Below are positions 1 through 12,443 of a stretch of DNA of 64,000 bases, piece by piece. Position numbers and translations under genes: made by a program. Origin of the DNA: Chlorops oryzae (Eukaryota > Arthropoda > Insecta > Diptera > Chloropidae); assembly GCA_020466095.1 (NCBI GenBank), contig CM035806.1, positions 146,149,420 through 146,213,419 on the forward strand. The letters run 5' to 3'. Numbering within the stretch: the first letter of the stretch is position 1; each line of letters begins with the position of its first letter. The notes beneath the pieces were generated by a model. The model did no database searches. It was given only the letters and a program-made list of their open reading frames with translations, and was not told where the DNA came from.

Positions 1-1686
1 ATCGTAAGCAATCAAGCTGGGTTCAGATAGATAAAGAGCTTGACATACGCCGTGGAAACGCTTCAACGGGAGACTAGCAAAGGAGAATTAATTTAAGAAC
101 CTAATGGAGCGAAGAAATATGTGGATATCTTTTGAAGAGTTTCGATTATCGAGATTTGAAATTAATCGCTTTTTTCTTCTTCTCCTTTTCGCTTTCATTT
201 AAAGGACACTCGCAGTAATTAGGAGTAGAGTTGCATCCAATGAAATAGGAGCGCCTTGAAGGAGTCTTTATGAAAGACTTTAAAATCTAAACATTATGGT
301 CTAAGTTCGATCTGCAGAAATTTTAGGAATCACAGAATACTGTAACATGCATTGGCGTAACTATCGGAGGTGTTAAGGGTGACAATCTCCCGGGCCCCAC
401 CCACTTGTGTTAACTAACTGTGTCAACCCAAATATATTTTTAAAAATCGCAAAAATTTTTTACCCCAAATATAATATTTCGAATCAAATTCGAGCATTTA
501 TGCTTTATGACAGGCAACACTGTCTTATGTCTTATGTTTTTTTCTAGATATTCTGCCAAGGAAAAAACTCCCTAAATACCTTTTTGTCTTGGCAGATTAT
601 CCAGAAAAGAAAATAGTGCAACACTGATTACATATTCTTTTAATGGTTCGAAACCATTTGCGTTGGGTTGAAAAATTTCGTGCATAGCCAAAGGGTGATT
701 TTGCGTTTTTTCTTCCGATTTTTGGTAAAAATTGTTCAACTTCGAAGCGGTAAAACGGTATCAAGTATTGCTCGGATGCAGTTCGTTTATATGAAGAAGT
801 TGTTTAGTTATAATCTTTCTATATTTGCATCAAAAAATTTTGATAAAATGTTTATTGCCTTGGAAGCTATAGGCCATACAAAATAAAATATGATAAAAAA
901 CACGTAAAGTTTTAGGAATTTTTGCCATTTGCACCTACTAGATAGAGTTTTTTCAGGTCGGTTTGTACTAAAACTATTCAAAATGAAGTCAGAGCTATAA
1001 ATTGTGATAGATACGAAATTAAAATATTCAACGGATTACGAGATATAGCCATAAGTAAGTGAGTAATTTAATTCTCGGCTGCACTTTTTGAAGTCTATTT
1101 AAAAAAAAAGTATAGGTGACTTGACAAAACTGAGTATGAGGCGTTGTTATACTCACCGAGCACTTTCAAAAACAGTCGTCAAATTTTTGTTTACAAAACA
1201 TGACCTCTAAAATGTCGCACAGTGTTATTATAAGCAGCCCTGTTATGCGTCAAAAAAGTAATTCCCTGCGGTTCCCGACTGAAACCAAGAACCAGGCTAA
1301 AAGTCTTTTCTTCCGTTTATCATTAATTCTGGGGATTGGCGAAGTCGGGCTGGTTCACCTTAAATTCTCTTCAGGGGGCAAGCAATGTCCTCATTTTATT
1401 TCTTTTCAACTTTTCTTTGGTGTGCTCTAGGATGCACGGAATCGCTCCCCACAATGGGTTAAATATCTTAAAATGTTCGATTCTGACAAGTGAAGGTAAA
1501 AAACAGTACAATTTTCTTTCTCGAATCAATAATTGTTTAAAAGGCAATACTGTCAAAAAAACAAAAAAAAAAAACCTTCAGAAATCACAATGAATGTATG
1601 AAAAATTCTCACGAACTTCTTAACTTCAATATTTCAATCTTGCTGCGCTAGGACCATTGTATCTAAAAATCCAAAAAAAATATATG
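1..1686. other. intergenic, no gene recognised
   Basis: AT-rich DNA with only short chance reading frames (72-85 codons) that show no domain, codon bias or splice context. I see no terminal repeats or recognisable element. A stretch near 380-430 is locally GC-richer but has no readable function. Confidence 0.6.
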
Positions 1687-1866
1687 CAGTGTACTCTCTC
1701 CTTGCGGACACTCCTTTTAAGCGGACACCCCTCTCTCTTAGACGGACAATTTTTGTGAATGATCTGGCGATCCTGCCACTCGAATAGTTTCCTCTTAAGC
1801 GAACACCTCTATTAAGCGGACATATTTTTCAATTCTGCAGGAGTCCGCTTAACAGAGCGTACACTT
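1687..1866. mobile_element. pogo/Tigger-like MITE, diverged
   Basis: The two ends are imperfect inverted repeats: the left begins CAGTGTACTCTCTCC and the right ends with the complement of AGTGTACGCTCTG, each followed inward by a GCGGAC motif. Repeated 'TTAAGCGGACACC'-type motifs lie inside. This motif pattern is typical of pogo/Tigger-derived miniature elements (family knowledge). No clean TA duplication remains, so the copy is old. It encodes nothing. Confidence 0.55.
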
Positions 1867-2275
1867 TCTAAACATATATATCGATAAACAGAAGAAGACA
1901 TTTGCGATCGGGAGACTTTCTCTGCACTTTGTCACACCAAGGTTTTTTTTTTTAAATTCCTCTTCAACATTCAGTCCATGTCATCATATTCATTGGGTTT
2001 ATCAACGCCAACCACTTCGCTCGTATTCTCGCAGAACTTTAACTCGAAAAGAAGGTCTCCAATGACACTCTTTCAAATATCAATGACACTTGTGATCTTA
2101 TTACAAATTGAAATTCTGGGACTGTCCCACATTTTCGTCGTCGTCGACACAGTTTTTTCACACTCTTAAAGTGTCGTAAGTCAATCCTTTTCGAAACAGT
2201 TATCGGTTGGCTTCCAGTTACTTACTACAAATAAACAGCTTGACTATTCTAAGAATCGGAATATCTTTTGGATGA

Positions 2276-2308
2276 CAAGAAGAAGAAGAAGAAGAAGAAG
2301 AAGAAAAA
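2276..2308 (+). repeat. (AAG)n microsatellite
   Basis: About eleven AAG units; they give a poly-lysine chance frame that should not be annotated as protein. Confidence 0.9.
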
Positions 2309-2935
2309 GGCCTCACAAAAGAGTCACAACACCAGGGGAAGAATAATAAACCCTCATGATTTTCTTCGAATTATGTGCATGCGATTTTTCAGATACAAAT
2401 ATCGCATAAATATGTTCTTTCTCTTTCTCATTTCTCATTTTCTTCTTCTTTTCCGTTGTAGATGGGAGTGTGTAATCAAAAGAACCTGCAAAGGGACAAA
2501 CTGAGATGTCTTATCGTGAACTAGGGTCGTCTTACAACAACAATAAATAAATAAAAAATAGAAATTAATATGAGAGGAAGACAAAATGTTCATACATCTG
2601 TATGTACATAAATACATACATATGTATATGAAGGAAATTTGTATGAAATTCATATGGCCAAGAAGCTGTGAGCGTATGAGAGAAAAAGCAATGATCGTTA
2701 TGAAGCAGCAAATAAACATGAATAGATGAAGCTGATTTGAAGTTTCGATGATTTATTACGAAATTTCCAAAATTCGAAAACGAAGACGAAGAAGAAGAAG
2801 AAGATGACGATGATGGGGATGGCAAAGAAGAGCGAGAGGGAGAGGAGGGACAAGGAGAAAGGAGGGAAACACAAGAATGTGCTTGGAGTGGAAAAGGAGC
2901 CGTTTAGGTCGAAGAAGGCAAATAAGCAAACACGG

Positions 2936-2988
2936 CAACAACAACAACAACAACAACAATTATAATCATAATAATAACAACAACAAAA
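2936..2988 (+). repeat. (CAA)n / AAT-rich trinucleotide tract
   Basis: An uninterrupted run of CAA units, then ATAATAA and a second short CAA run. Such opa-like tracts are frequent in fly non-coding and 5' regions. Nothing here shows that it is translated. Confidence 0.85.
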
Positions 2989-4637
2989 GACGACGCTTGA
3001 GCCGAAATAATCAAAATTCGTTTAGTCAGCGTTATCTAAAACAAAGGCAGCTGTCAATTTTTATGAGCGTTCGAAAGCAAATCCAAAGCCGAACAAACAA
3101 CACAAATCGTTGCATAAATTTTGAAAAAAAAAAAAAAAAAAAAAATTCAAGCTCTCCGATAAAAGGCGCTGAGTATGCAGTTCGACTTCTTCCATCGTTC
3201 GGACATTGAGAAACCTCAGAAATTTTCTAACGGCGTTCAAGTGTGAGCGTATGACGAACCGAACAGAGGAATGCATTCGCATTTACACCGACAACAACAG
3301 CAACAACGACGAAAATAGCAACAACAAGCGAAATATCGCCAGTAATCGACCATCGGACAGAGGTCAACTGAGTTTACTCAACCGCAGTGTCACATACCAT
3401 ACTTAGTATATTCCTGGTTGATTGGCTTTTATAATTGCAAATGCGCGGACCTTGTGTACACTGACGCCCATTTCTAGACAAGCGCTCACTCCGAAAACAG
3501 CTCTACGAACTCCATTTCGAGTTCTTATCTGCAAGACCTATTCAAAGACATCTTCGGTCTGTTTGCGACCAATTCGAGTGAAGTCGTGAAGTGACAAAAA
3601 AAAGGAACCAACTGCTGGACCAAACATTTTAGGGCCATTCTTGGGAGCGCCATTTTCAAGACCGATTCATATATAGACTATAGATCCATAAGTATTATAG
3701 GTACCCATAACAGTATCGAGAATCGAGCCAGCAAAAATACTTGGTCATCTATGAGTCCTAAATCAGAGTATGAGGCCTCGAAATTCGCGAATAGTCGGAG
3801 TCAAAAATGAATGTGTTGCACTCTTCTTGCGAACTGGGACTTAACCCTGCAGTACACCAAGTGTAGCCTTCGGTCAGTCCTTAATCTTACCGGTACAAGT
3901 CCCCTCATAATTCCACTTCTAATGTATTCAACTGACCTTTTTAACATGGTCCTGTCCTAGGGGAGGAACTAGTCCGTAAAACGGCTGATCATAGGCCAGT
4001 TTTTTTTTTGGTCAATTGTCGTAATTTTGTCTAGTTTTAGGATAGTCAAATGAGGAAAATAAAAAACTATTTTCTTATATATAATATATTCTAAATCGAT
4101 GAAAGTGTCATTTACAGACTACCCATAAACCAACCCCTTTATTACCGACCGCGCGCCGGCTAGCCGAATTCGATGGAGCGAACTGCCATCATTTAACCGG
4201 TAGGGTTTGGACCGGTCAAAGGCCAGTCCTTCTTGAACTGACGGATTACTGCAGAACTGAGTCGACGGTCAGTGATCGAGATATATGTTTTGGCCCCTTA
4301 TGTCTGACTCTTATTCACCCCTGAATAGGAGATATATATTGCTGATTTCCTTCAATTTTTGAACCGAATTCTTTCCGAATCCATTTTTTAAGCCTACATT
4401 TTTTATTTTTTATTTTTTTGGTTTACAAATTTAGAGCTCGATGTGGACCAATAGATCTGAGCATTTGGAATATGTTTTCTGCGCTAAAATTGGTATACTT
4501 CTGATAATCTACTAACGATACTGACGATGTTTAATGATCGTGGATCGAATGATCTCCGAAAATTCTATGATTTTTCGAGGCAACGAAAACGGACAGAAGG
4601 GATTATTTCATGTTTCGGTCCTTATAATCGCTATATA

Positions 4638-4802
4638 CAGGGTGTCCCGAAAACTTTTGTACAAAATCAACGTTTTTTTTTTAAGTGCTACTGCTCGTAA
4701 ACGGTACCTCTAAGAGAGTTTTGTCTGCAAAAACAAAAAACGTTTCCCTTGACTCGACCTATCGATGGTTTGATTCTGTACAAAAGTTTTCGGGACACCC
4801 TG
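4638..4802. mobile_element. 165-bp MITE with mariner-type TA ends
   Basis: Inverted terminal repeats of about 28 bp start CAGGGTGTCCCGAAAACTTT and are almost perfect at both ends. Both sides are flanked by TATA, consistent with TA target-site use by Tc1/mariner transposases (family knowledge). The interior is about 100 bp of non-coding AT-rich DNA. Confidence 0.85.
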
Positions 4803-6333
4803 TATAAGTCTTAGGATATTATGATCGTTCGAATAATGAATTATTTGGGCAGCATTTTTCTTAACCCACTGTCCCAAGTACCAGAAAGTTAACTAGAAAA
4901 TCTAGCATCTAATCGATCTAATATTCCAGACAGAAGAATTTGGAGCACATCATTGAGAAGAGCCTTGATTGGGCCTTCACGCATTAGAAGAAAAATTAAA
5001 ACCTATCGAACCTTATAGGTCTGAGCCAATCGGAAAAGATTGAAATCGAAGCTGAAATTGCAAAAAAAAAAAAAAAAAAAACAAAGTAAAAAGAGAGCTT
5101 GAAGTACGCACCTCCTTTCGCTTGTAGAGATTATGTGGATGTGGAATATCCTTGCGCGTTTCACTATCGTATCCAAGGCGATTGTACTGAAATAGGCGAC
5201 CCATCGACTCTGATCGTTGTGACCACCGCGTAGGGTTACTTGAAGCGGCAATCAACTGGAGAATTTATTTATTTATGCTGATTTGAAATTGAAAGGCGAC
5301 ACGCACTGGAATGGCCGCGCGAATTTATTTTGAACTGTGGTCACGTGAATTTATGAACTTATGTTTTTTTCCTTTTTTTTCTTCTGCTGATTCGAAATAT
5401 ATTCGAGGAGCGGAAAATCTCACAAGTTTTTCCCTTTTTTTTTTCTTTTTCTTTTTCTTTAATCACGACACGAGCGATCGGCCCAACGAGCATACACGGA
5501 ATGATTCTTTCAAACTAATTCGATGTTCTGCATTCGTACAATAACAAAACAGCACAGAAACTTGCTCAGAAAAACGGCAGATACACCAACGGCAGCAACG
5601 GCGGCGGCAGTAACAGCAACAGCAACAACAACAGCAACAACAACAGAAAAACGATGGAAAGCAACAGCATTGCATTCAGATTCATATGGCGGCCGCTTCA
5701 TGGAGAGCCTTCATTTCAATTCAGTTCAACGCATGGACGGACGGACGGACGGACGGACGTACTTTGAGTCAGTCAGTCAATATTAAGAGGTAGGCAATTT
5801 ACTGCTGCTTTTGAGTCTTTTCTCTTCTTTTTTTTTTTTTCTGTTCGTCATTTGAGTCAGGCAGTTCCGTCGGTTCGTGTATTTATTGTAGTCCGCCGTT
5901 TGAGGGCTTGAGAGTTCAGCTCAACACGCAAAAAAGGAAAAACAAATAGCCAACAACAGCCACTGGAGAAAGAGCAAAAAACATAGACATCGTCAAATAA
6001 AGGAAAACGGAAAACTCACTCGGCATGAACGAAATTAAAAGTAGAAAGGAACAACACAAAAAAAATAACTAGAAACTGGAACGGGGAAGAATTCATATAA
6101 AGGGGTGCTATAATCGGCTTTGCAGGTACTTTACTAAGAATACCCGTAGCACTAATCGTATTATGGGTAACAAATAAACACCGATATGCGTGGTTTCGGT
6201 ATAATGTTGGCAATGGTCAACCCGGAGGGAGCAAGGATTTCAAAAACAAAAAGTTAAAAGCTATCATCATTCAATCTCTTTATTAGTTGAACGTTCAACG
6301 ACATTCGCGGAGACGTCGTCCTTCATAAAATTT
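4803..6333. other. intergenic, trinucleotide and tetranucleotide tracts
   Basis: Contains poly-A (about 5060-5080), CAA/GCA-rich DNA around 5575-5650 and a GGAC array at 5734-5760. Frames here are Cys/Val/Ala-rich translations of repeats. No gene is supported. Confidence 0.55.
5734..5760 (+). repeat. (GGAC)n microsatellite
   Basis: Six or more tandem GGAC units. The same repeat unit class occurs inside the DINE-like copies of this window, but no DINE sequence is visible around this one. Confidence 0.85.
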
Positions 6334-6616
6334 AGCTCAAGGAAAAAAGCTTCCATCGGATGAAAATGATCGCCTAATATATACATAGCCACTCTGTTTT
6401 ATAGGTGGTCCAGTTAGACCAGAGGAAGGTCCGTTGTGATGACCGCGGGCTCAGAAAACAATTTAATAAACCATATTGTTCGGATTAAGTTCCCCGAGTG
6501 ATAGTCGAAATAAAAAGTTTAGCTCAAGGAAGAAAAGATTTCCAAGTTCTAAACTTCTCCTAATTTATACATAGCCTCTGTTCTTATATTTCCATGTTAG
6601 ACCAGATTGAGGTCCT
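6334..6616 (+). repeat. diverged tandem duplication, unit about 180 bp
   Basis: Two similar blocks: TTTAGCTCAAGGAA..., then ATACATAGCC..CTCTGTT, then GTTAGACCAGA..GAGGTCC recur in the same order at about 6334-6430 and 6518-6616. They are clearly related but diverged. No coding potential is apparent; the second copy runs straight into a long CT tract. Confidence 0.6.
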
Positions 6617-7082
6617 TCTCTACCTCCTCCTTCTATCCTCCTATCTCCTCCTTCATTCCCTCCTTCATCTAGTACTCCCTTCTACATCCTCATTTCTCCC
6701 ATCTCCAGTTTCTCCTTTCCTCCTCTCTCCTCTTTCTCCTCCTTCTCCTTCTCCTCCTTCTCTTCCTCCTCCTTCTCCTCCTCTTTCTCCTCCTCCTCTT
6801 TCTCCTCCTCCTCCTTCTCCTCCTTCTCCTACTTCTCCTCCTTCTCCTACTTCTCCTCCTTCCTTTTCTCCTCCTCCTTCTCTTCCTCCGTCTCCTCCGT
6901 CTCCTCCTCATCCTTCTCTTCCTCCTCCTCCTCCTCCTCCTCTTTCTCCTCCTCGTTCTCCTCCTGCTCATTCTCCTCCACGTCCTCCTCCTTCTCCTCC
7001 TTCTCCTCCTTCTCCTCCTTCTCCTCCTTCTCCTCCTTCTCCTCCTTCCTCCTCCTCCTCATCCTCCTTCTCCTCTTCTTCA
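6614..7082 (+). repeat. 470-bp polypyrimidine tract (CTCCTT-rich)
   Basis: Almost pure pyrimidine on the plus strand, built of TCCTCC, CTTCTC and related units. Long Pro/Ser/Leu frames and antisense Arg/Glu frames across it are translations of the repeat, not genes. Confidence 0.95.
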
Positions 7083-9001
7083 TCCTGACAGTTTCTGCAG
7101 AAATCAAAAGCAGGCTAGAGACAGTGACCGGTCATCAGTCCAATTATTGCTGAGAGGCGGTTTTTCGACATTTTCAGTAATTCCCCAGTTCTTTTTTGGT
7201 CTATAAGTAGCCGGGCTAGCCTAGCTTTCGCACAAGATCCCCCGCGAATGTTATTGTAACAAATCTTACTTTAGGTACGATTTCCAACATGTCATTTATT
7301 CTGGAAAAAGTGTCATCATACCACGAGCTAGGACTTTTTGTAAAGATGCCAGTTAAATGCCACGCTTTTCACCTGACACATTTGTATGTCACAATAGACC
7401 ACGCCTATCCAATTGATAACGCGAGAGCAAAAGGTTAAGGCTTTAATATTTTTTCAAGCAAATAATATTTTTAAACGTTATCAACGGGATACAAAGAAGA
7501 TAACTTCTCCTCGCAGCATTTTTAAAAATCGCTTCAAAGGATTTTATTTTTGCAAAAGAAAAATTTTTTGAAATATTTCCCAAAACGTCTTATGTTCACA
7601 TAGGAAAATTTCGTCTACCTTCATATTTGGGAAATATCTCAATTTTTGACTCAAAACTCTCAACGTTACAAACTTCGAGAGCATCTCAAATTACCTGCTA
7701 TTCTACAATAAAGGACAGCAGAACAGGACCTCGGCATTTCATATTCACCCCTCTGAGTGCCAGTGCGAATGTGCTTGGGAACGATTGCATGTTGCATGCT
7801 CAGTTGAGTACCTTTTCACTCATAATTCTTCTGCCATCAAATTCATGCCGATTCGCATAAGAACACACAGAGTCCAGTGTCTTTCTTCGCCGTGGATATG
7901 AGTCCATTTTAATTGGTATCCACATGGCGCGACCTCTTTTGCTCAGCCCTTAACTACATCGTATCTCTGAGTCTTCCTTCGCAAGTAGTTAGGCCAACAT
8001 AAGAGGGTCCATTTTTCACAACAGCCGAATAGAGTCGAGAGCAAGAAAAGAGGTATACTTCGAGGCGTATTGAAATTCTTTTTAAAAAATTTTTTTTTCC
8101 CTTTCATCGCATTGCCTCGATCCGTCGATTCTTTTCAAGGCAAACCGTTAAGATATTCGAAAACTCATTAAACAAATAGAGTTTTATTATCATCGTTGAA
8201 AATATTATTCTTTATTCATCTTCTTCTCCTTCCTTTTTTTTTGCGCTTTATTGTTTTCCACCATAAATGGATTCAATTAATTTCCAATTTGATTTGCTTT
8301 CAGATGGGGAAAATTTTATTTTTCGGGGTTCATTTCAACTTCAACAGATCCGACATTCGAGTGTGTTATTATTCCTCGTTCCTTGAGTTTCGGGGTATAC
8401 TCTCCCTCATTTCGTGTGTGTGTGTGTGTGTGTGTGGCATAATTCCCTTTTGCCACATTTGCCCACATTTGTTTGTTGCCTTTTGTGATTTTAACGATTC
8501 GCAATCATTTGCAGTAATGTGCAATATTTTAGTTCAAACTGACAGGCACACCCACTCGCAGAAAATATACACATTTGCGGAATTCACGGCGAGGGAGTGT
8601 TAAACGAATGCGAATGAGTAAGTGAATGAATGGTTGCATCAAGCAATGAATGGATGTGCTAAATTCAATTGCATTATGGATTGTTTAATTTACGAAATAG
8701 CGGCTGACAGAAGGGCAAGAGGGTGCCGGATGGATCGAGTTCTGCCAACAAATTCTTTCAACTTAAGTCGATGAGGTAATTTTTTGTTTTCTTCCTTTTT
8801 TGTTTGTAAAGTGACTGGGATTATCTGATGATGACGATGAAGTTGAACTTCTTATAAAAGGCCATACATAGGAATTTTGGACCTGGGAGGTTTGTTTTAT
8901 GCAGAAATTTCCAAATTATTGTAATAAGGAAGGGCTAAAAAATATGAAAGGACCACAACTGCTTTGGACAAAATGCTATTGGACATAGACGGGCATGAAG
9001 A
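7083..9001. other. intergenic, no gene recognised
   Basis: AT-rich DNA with short frames only. A GT dinucleotide tract lies at 8414-8436. No terminal repeats or exon chain could be read. Confidence 0.55.
8414..8436 (+). repeat. (GT)n microsatellite
   Basis: About eleven GT dinucleotides in a row. Confidence 0.9.
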
Positions 9002-9563
9002 ATCTATCTATATCTCGTCTCTGTCTCTATTTCTGTCTCTGTCTCTATTTCTGTCTCTATCTCTGTCTCATCTCTGTCTCTATCTCTGTCTCTGTCTCTA
9101 TCTCTGTCTCTATCTCTGTCTCTATCTCTGTCTCTATCTCTGTCTCTATCTCTGTCTCTATCTCTGTCTCTATCTCTGTCTCTATCTCTGTCTCTATCTC
9201 TGTCTCTATCTCTGTCTCTATCTCTGTCTCTATCTCTGTCTCTATCTCTGTCTCTATCTCTGTCTCTATCTCTGTTCTGTCTATCTCTGTCTCTATCTCT
9301 GTCTCTATCTCTGTCTCTATCTCTTCTATTCTGTCTCTATCTCTGTCTCTATCTCTTATCTATCTCTGTCTCTATCTCTTTCTATCTATCTCTATCTCTA
9401 TCTCTATCTCTATTCTGTCTCTATCTCTATCTCTATCTCTATCTCTATTCTTCTTTCTCTATCTCTTCTCATATCTCTATCTCTATCTATTCTATTATGC
9501 TCTATCTCATCTCTATCTCTATCTCTATCTTTATCTCTATCACTGTCTCTATCTTTATGTCTT
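9002..9563 (+). repeat. 12-bp minisatellite TCTCTATCTCTG
   Basis: The core (about 9060-9360) is a long run of the 12-bp unit TCTCTATCTCTG with almost no variants between 9100 and 9270. It degrades into TCTCTA hexamers to the right. Leu/Tyr/Cys and Ser/Ile/Val frames of about 200 codons are open only because no unit encodes a stop. Confidence 0.95.
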
Positions 9564-11204
9564 AACCTTTAATGACATACATACATACAAATAAATTTTC
9601 TCCAAATATTTAAAGATATGGCCGATGATGTGCTTTCGCTTCCATTGTGAACTTCATAACTGCATTATGATCAATAACGAATAAAATTAATAATAAATAT
9701 ATAAAAATAAATATAAAATTTGATCCAAAAAACGAAAAAAGGCTTTTGCACTTTCAAATATTGAGAAGACAAAAACAATATGCTTGTCCAATGATTTTGT
9801 AAGCTTTAAGAGGCATATACATAAAGTATTTATTTATGTCATCCAAAATTTTTTTTAAGGGAAGAATCGTAAAGGTTTGTCGGCTTCCGTCATTTACATT
9901 TTGAGGTACTCCCTTCAAATACATTCAATAATTCTAATTTTTTTTTTTTTTTTTTTTTTTTGTAATAAAAACATTTTAATCACTCTCCGACGTCATCTGT
10001 TTGTCATAAACTGAATACTTGACATACCATTTGAAGAGCCCGAAAATATGCATTTAATTATGGTAAAGGCCATTACCGACCAAAAAGGCTCTCTTTCATG
10101 TCGCAAGACTATAAACGAATGAGCGAGCTGAATAAATTCGTCAAGGAGCAGAGGCAGAGGCAGAGGCAGATTCATATGAATTTCATAAATTTCAATGTGC
10201 ATATAATTTATTTAATATAAAACTCAATATTGTGGAACACAATGGAAAGAAGAAGAAAATGTGGTCCCTTCAGCCGCTTCTGCTCGAGTTCGGGCATTGA
10301 AGGCGTTTCCATTTGTGTTTTGAATAAACATAAATCGCGGTCTTATAGCACTTTGTTGGTGCCAGAGCAATCATTATTGTAACGCCTATAGTTTTGTTTC
10401 TTTTGTTGCCGGCAAATTTATTTGGTATGACCCAAAGTTGTTTTTCGTTAAATAAAAATAAAAAAATAAAACAACCAAAAAATAGAAATAAATAAAAAAG
10501 TCGGTATCAATTAAATTATGATTTGCGGTTCGGAGTGTGGCTAGTCGGAGGCGCGAGGCGCGGCCACACAATGCCGCAATGTGGAATCAACTTTTACAGA
10601 AACGTTGTACTGTGCGCTCCCACAATAATTATGCGCCACCATAAAAAAATATATGTTTGTGCACATATATGCTTTTATATAGATACATATGGATATGTTA
10701 ATACATCAATGTACGTACATACATATATTGATAAAATTAGAATTCAACGCGCATAAGGACGCTACTTAGCGTCTTGTGAAGCACATTTGATTACTCCATG
10801 GCATTTGGATGAGGTGAATTAAAGTGTGATGCCTTCTTAATCACGCTCGTACGATCACTTCGGCTGCGCTATGCTTCGTGAATTCATCGTAGCACATGGG
10901 ACGTGACAAAATTCATTCGATGCAAGTAGGTACACGCATTTCATTATGTTACGTTACGTTAATTCAAGTCAATTTACAGCTAAGAACACGATTAATTCCA
11001 CTTTCAGACGACAAGAGACGACGCGTCGTGCGGCTCACAATTCTATGGAAAAAACTAGGTGAAAAGTTTTATTTCCGAGAAGCCGCCCCCCGCTTCGGTG
11101 ACGACGCGGGAACATAGAATAATTGCCGGCAATAATTGGAAAGGAGGGAATTCTTATTTTGTGAATTTAGTTTTGATATAGATATTATTATGACACAGTA
11201 TGTC
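9564..11204. other. intergenic, no gene recognised
   Basis: Holds a 24-nt poly-T run (9938-9961) and AT-rich single-copy-looking DNA. The GC-richer patch near 10520-10580 and the 60-77 codon frames around it show no domain or splice context. Confidence 0.55.
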
Positions 11205-11348
11205 GTCCTATATGCGGACACTTCATATGTACTTACATCTATTTTCTTATGCAGTCCCTTTCTATTCATCCCTTAAATGCGAACACGTTCGGTTGCAGGG
11301 GGAAATTTTTTGCCAGCTACCAGTCTCCGCTAATGCGAGGTTTCACTG
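11205..11348 (-). mobile_element. pogo/Tigger-like fragment
   Basis: The right edge reads, on the minus strand, CAGTGAAACCTCGCATTAGC followed by GGAGA. This is the classical pogo/Tigger terminus layout (family knowledge). Inward there are further GCGAACAC and GCGGACAC motifs. The left edge is not clear and no duplication is visible, so this is probably a truncated or old copy. Confidence 0.5.
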
Positions 11349-11883
11349 TTAACGCATACAACATTTAGCTTGATGGCCCGCATTTTCGATATTTTCAAAA
11401 CACAGTAGTTTTCGCCCAAAACAATAGCTTCCATATTCGTATCTCTTCCAATGATCTGCACGCCCTTTTAACAATAGAACCTACGCGCACATCCTTATCA
11501 GCCATACGATCAATGTAAAACGTAAAGTGTACTCCAGATGGCATGACATTCTAGCGTGTGCATCGGATCGTATGTCAATTCTCCTTGCGTCATTATCGAT
11601 TAAAAAATTTTCTTTTTTGTCCAAAGGAGATCCATTTGTTGACGAATAGACTCATATGAAAAGAAGTCGTCTTGCCGTTTGGCTGATTTCAATCTGTCAT
11701 TTCTTTTTCATTTCTTGTGCGTTTCAAATTATCGATAAAAATTTTCGTAGAGAAATGCAATGTGACTGTCAAAAGAGCCATTCGAAGAGGGATTCGAAGA
11801 GGGATTCGATCGCGGATTTTGTCATTTAAACGATCTGCTCTGTTTGACAGTCGAAAGGACTCAAAGAGCATGAGATATAGGTT
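11349..11883. other. intergenic, no gene recognised
   Basis: No terminal repeat, exon or tract stands out. A short internal duplication of 'CGAAGAGGGATT' occurs near 11783-11810. Confidence 0.5.
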
Positions 11884-12289
11884 GAAAGAGAGAGGGAGAG
11901 AGAGAGATAGGGAGAGCGAGAGAGAGTGAGAGAGGAGGGAGCGGGAGAGAGAGGAAGAGAGATAAAAGGGGAGGGAGAGAGAGAGAGAGAGAGAGAGGGA
12001 GCGAGAGAGAGAGACAGAGAGAGAAAGAGAGAGAAGAGAGAGAGAAGAGAGAGAAAGAGAGAGAAAGAGAGAGAAAGAGAGAGAAAGAGAGAGAAAGAGA
12101 GAGAAGGAGAAGAGAAGAGAGAGAAAGAGAGAGAAAGAGAGAGAGAAAGAGAGAGAAAGAGAGAGAAAGAGAGAGAAAGAGAGAGAAAGAGAGAGAAAGA
12201 GAGAGAAAGAGAGAGAAAGAGAGAGAAAGAGAGAGAAAGAGAGAGAAAGAGAGAGAAAGAGAGAGAAAGAGAGAGAAAGAGAGAGAAAA

Positions 12290-12353
<64 letters not shown>

Positions 12354-12443
12354 AAGAGACAGAGAGCGCGAGAGAGAAAGGGAGAGGGAGACAGAGACAG
12401 AGAAAGAGACAGAGAAGGAGATAGACAGAGAGAGAAATAGAGA
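11884..12443 (+). repeat. 560-bp polypurine GA tract
   Basis: Almost pure purine, dominated by GAGAGAGAAA units that are highly regular between about 12120 and 12290. The Arg/Glu and Leu/Ser frames of nearly 200 codons across it are repeat translations. Confidence 0.95.

Larger units (their letters stand above)
1867..4637. other. intergenic with simple repeats
   Basis: No supportable gene. The stretch holds an AAG tract, CAA/AAC tracts, a poly-A run near 3123-3144 and scattered short frames that mostly translate low-complexity DNA. From 3400 to 4630 I see only unique-looking AT-rich sequence. Confidence 0.55.

Noticed and set aside
5463..5786. Cys/Arg- and Ala/Thr-rich frames
   Set aside because: Translations of GCA/CAA trinucleotide tracts and the GGAC array.
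6594..7107. Pro/Ser-rich 164-codon frame and antisense basic/acidic frames
   Set aside because: Products of the CTCCTT tract.
8964..9594. Leu/Tyr/Cys and Ser/Ile/Val reading frames of about 200 codons
   Set aside because: They translate the TCTCTATCTCTG array; no unit contains a stop. No composition beyond the repeat.
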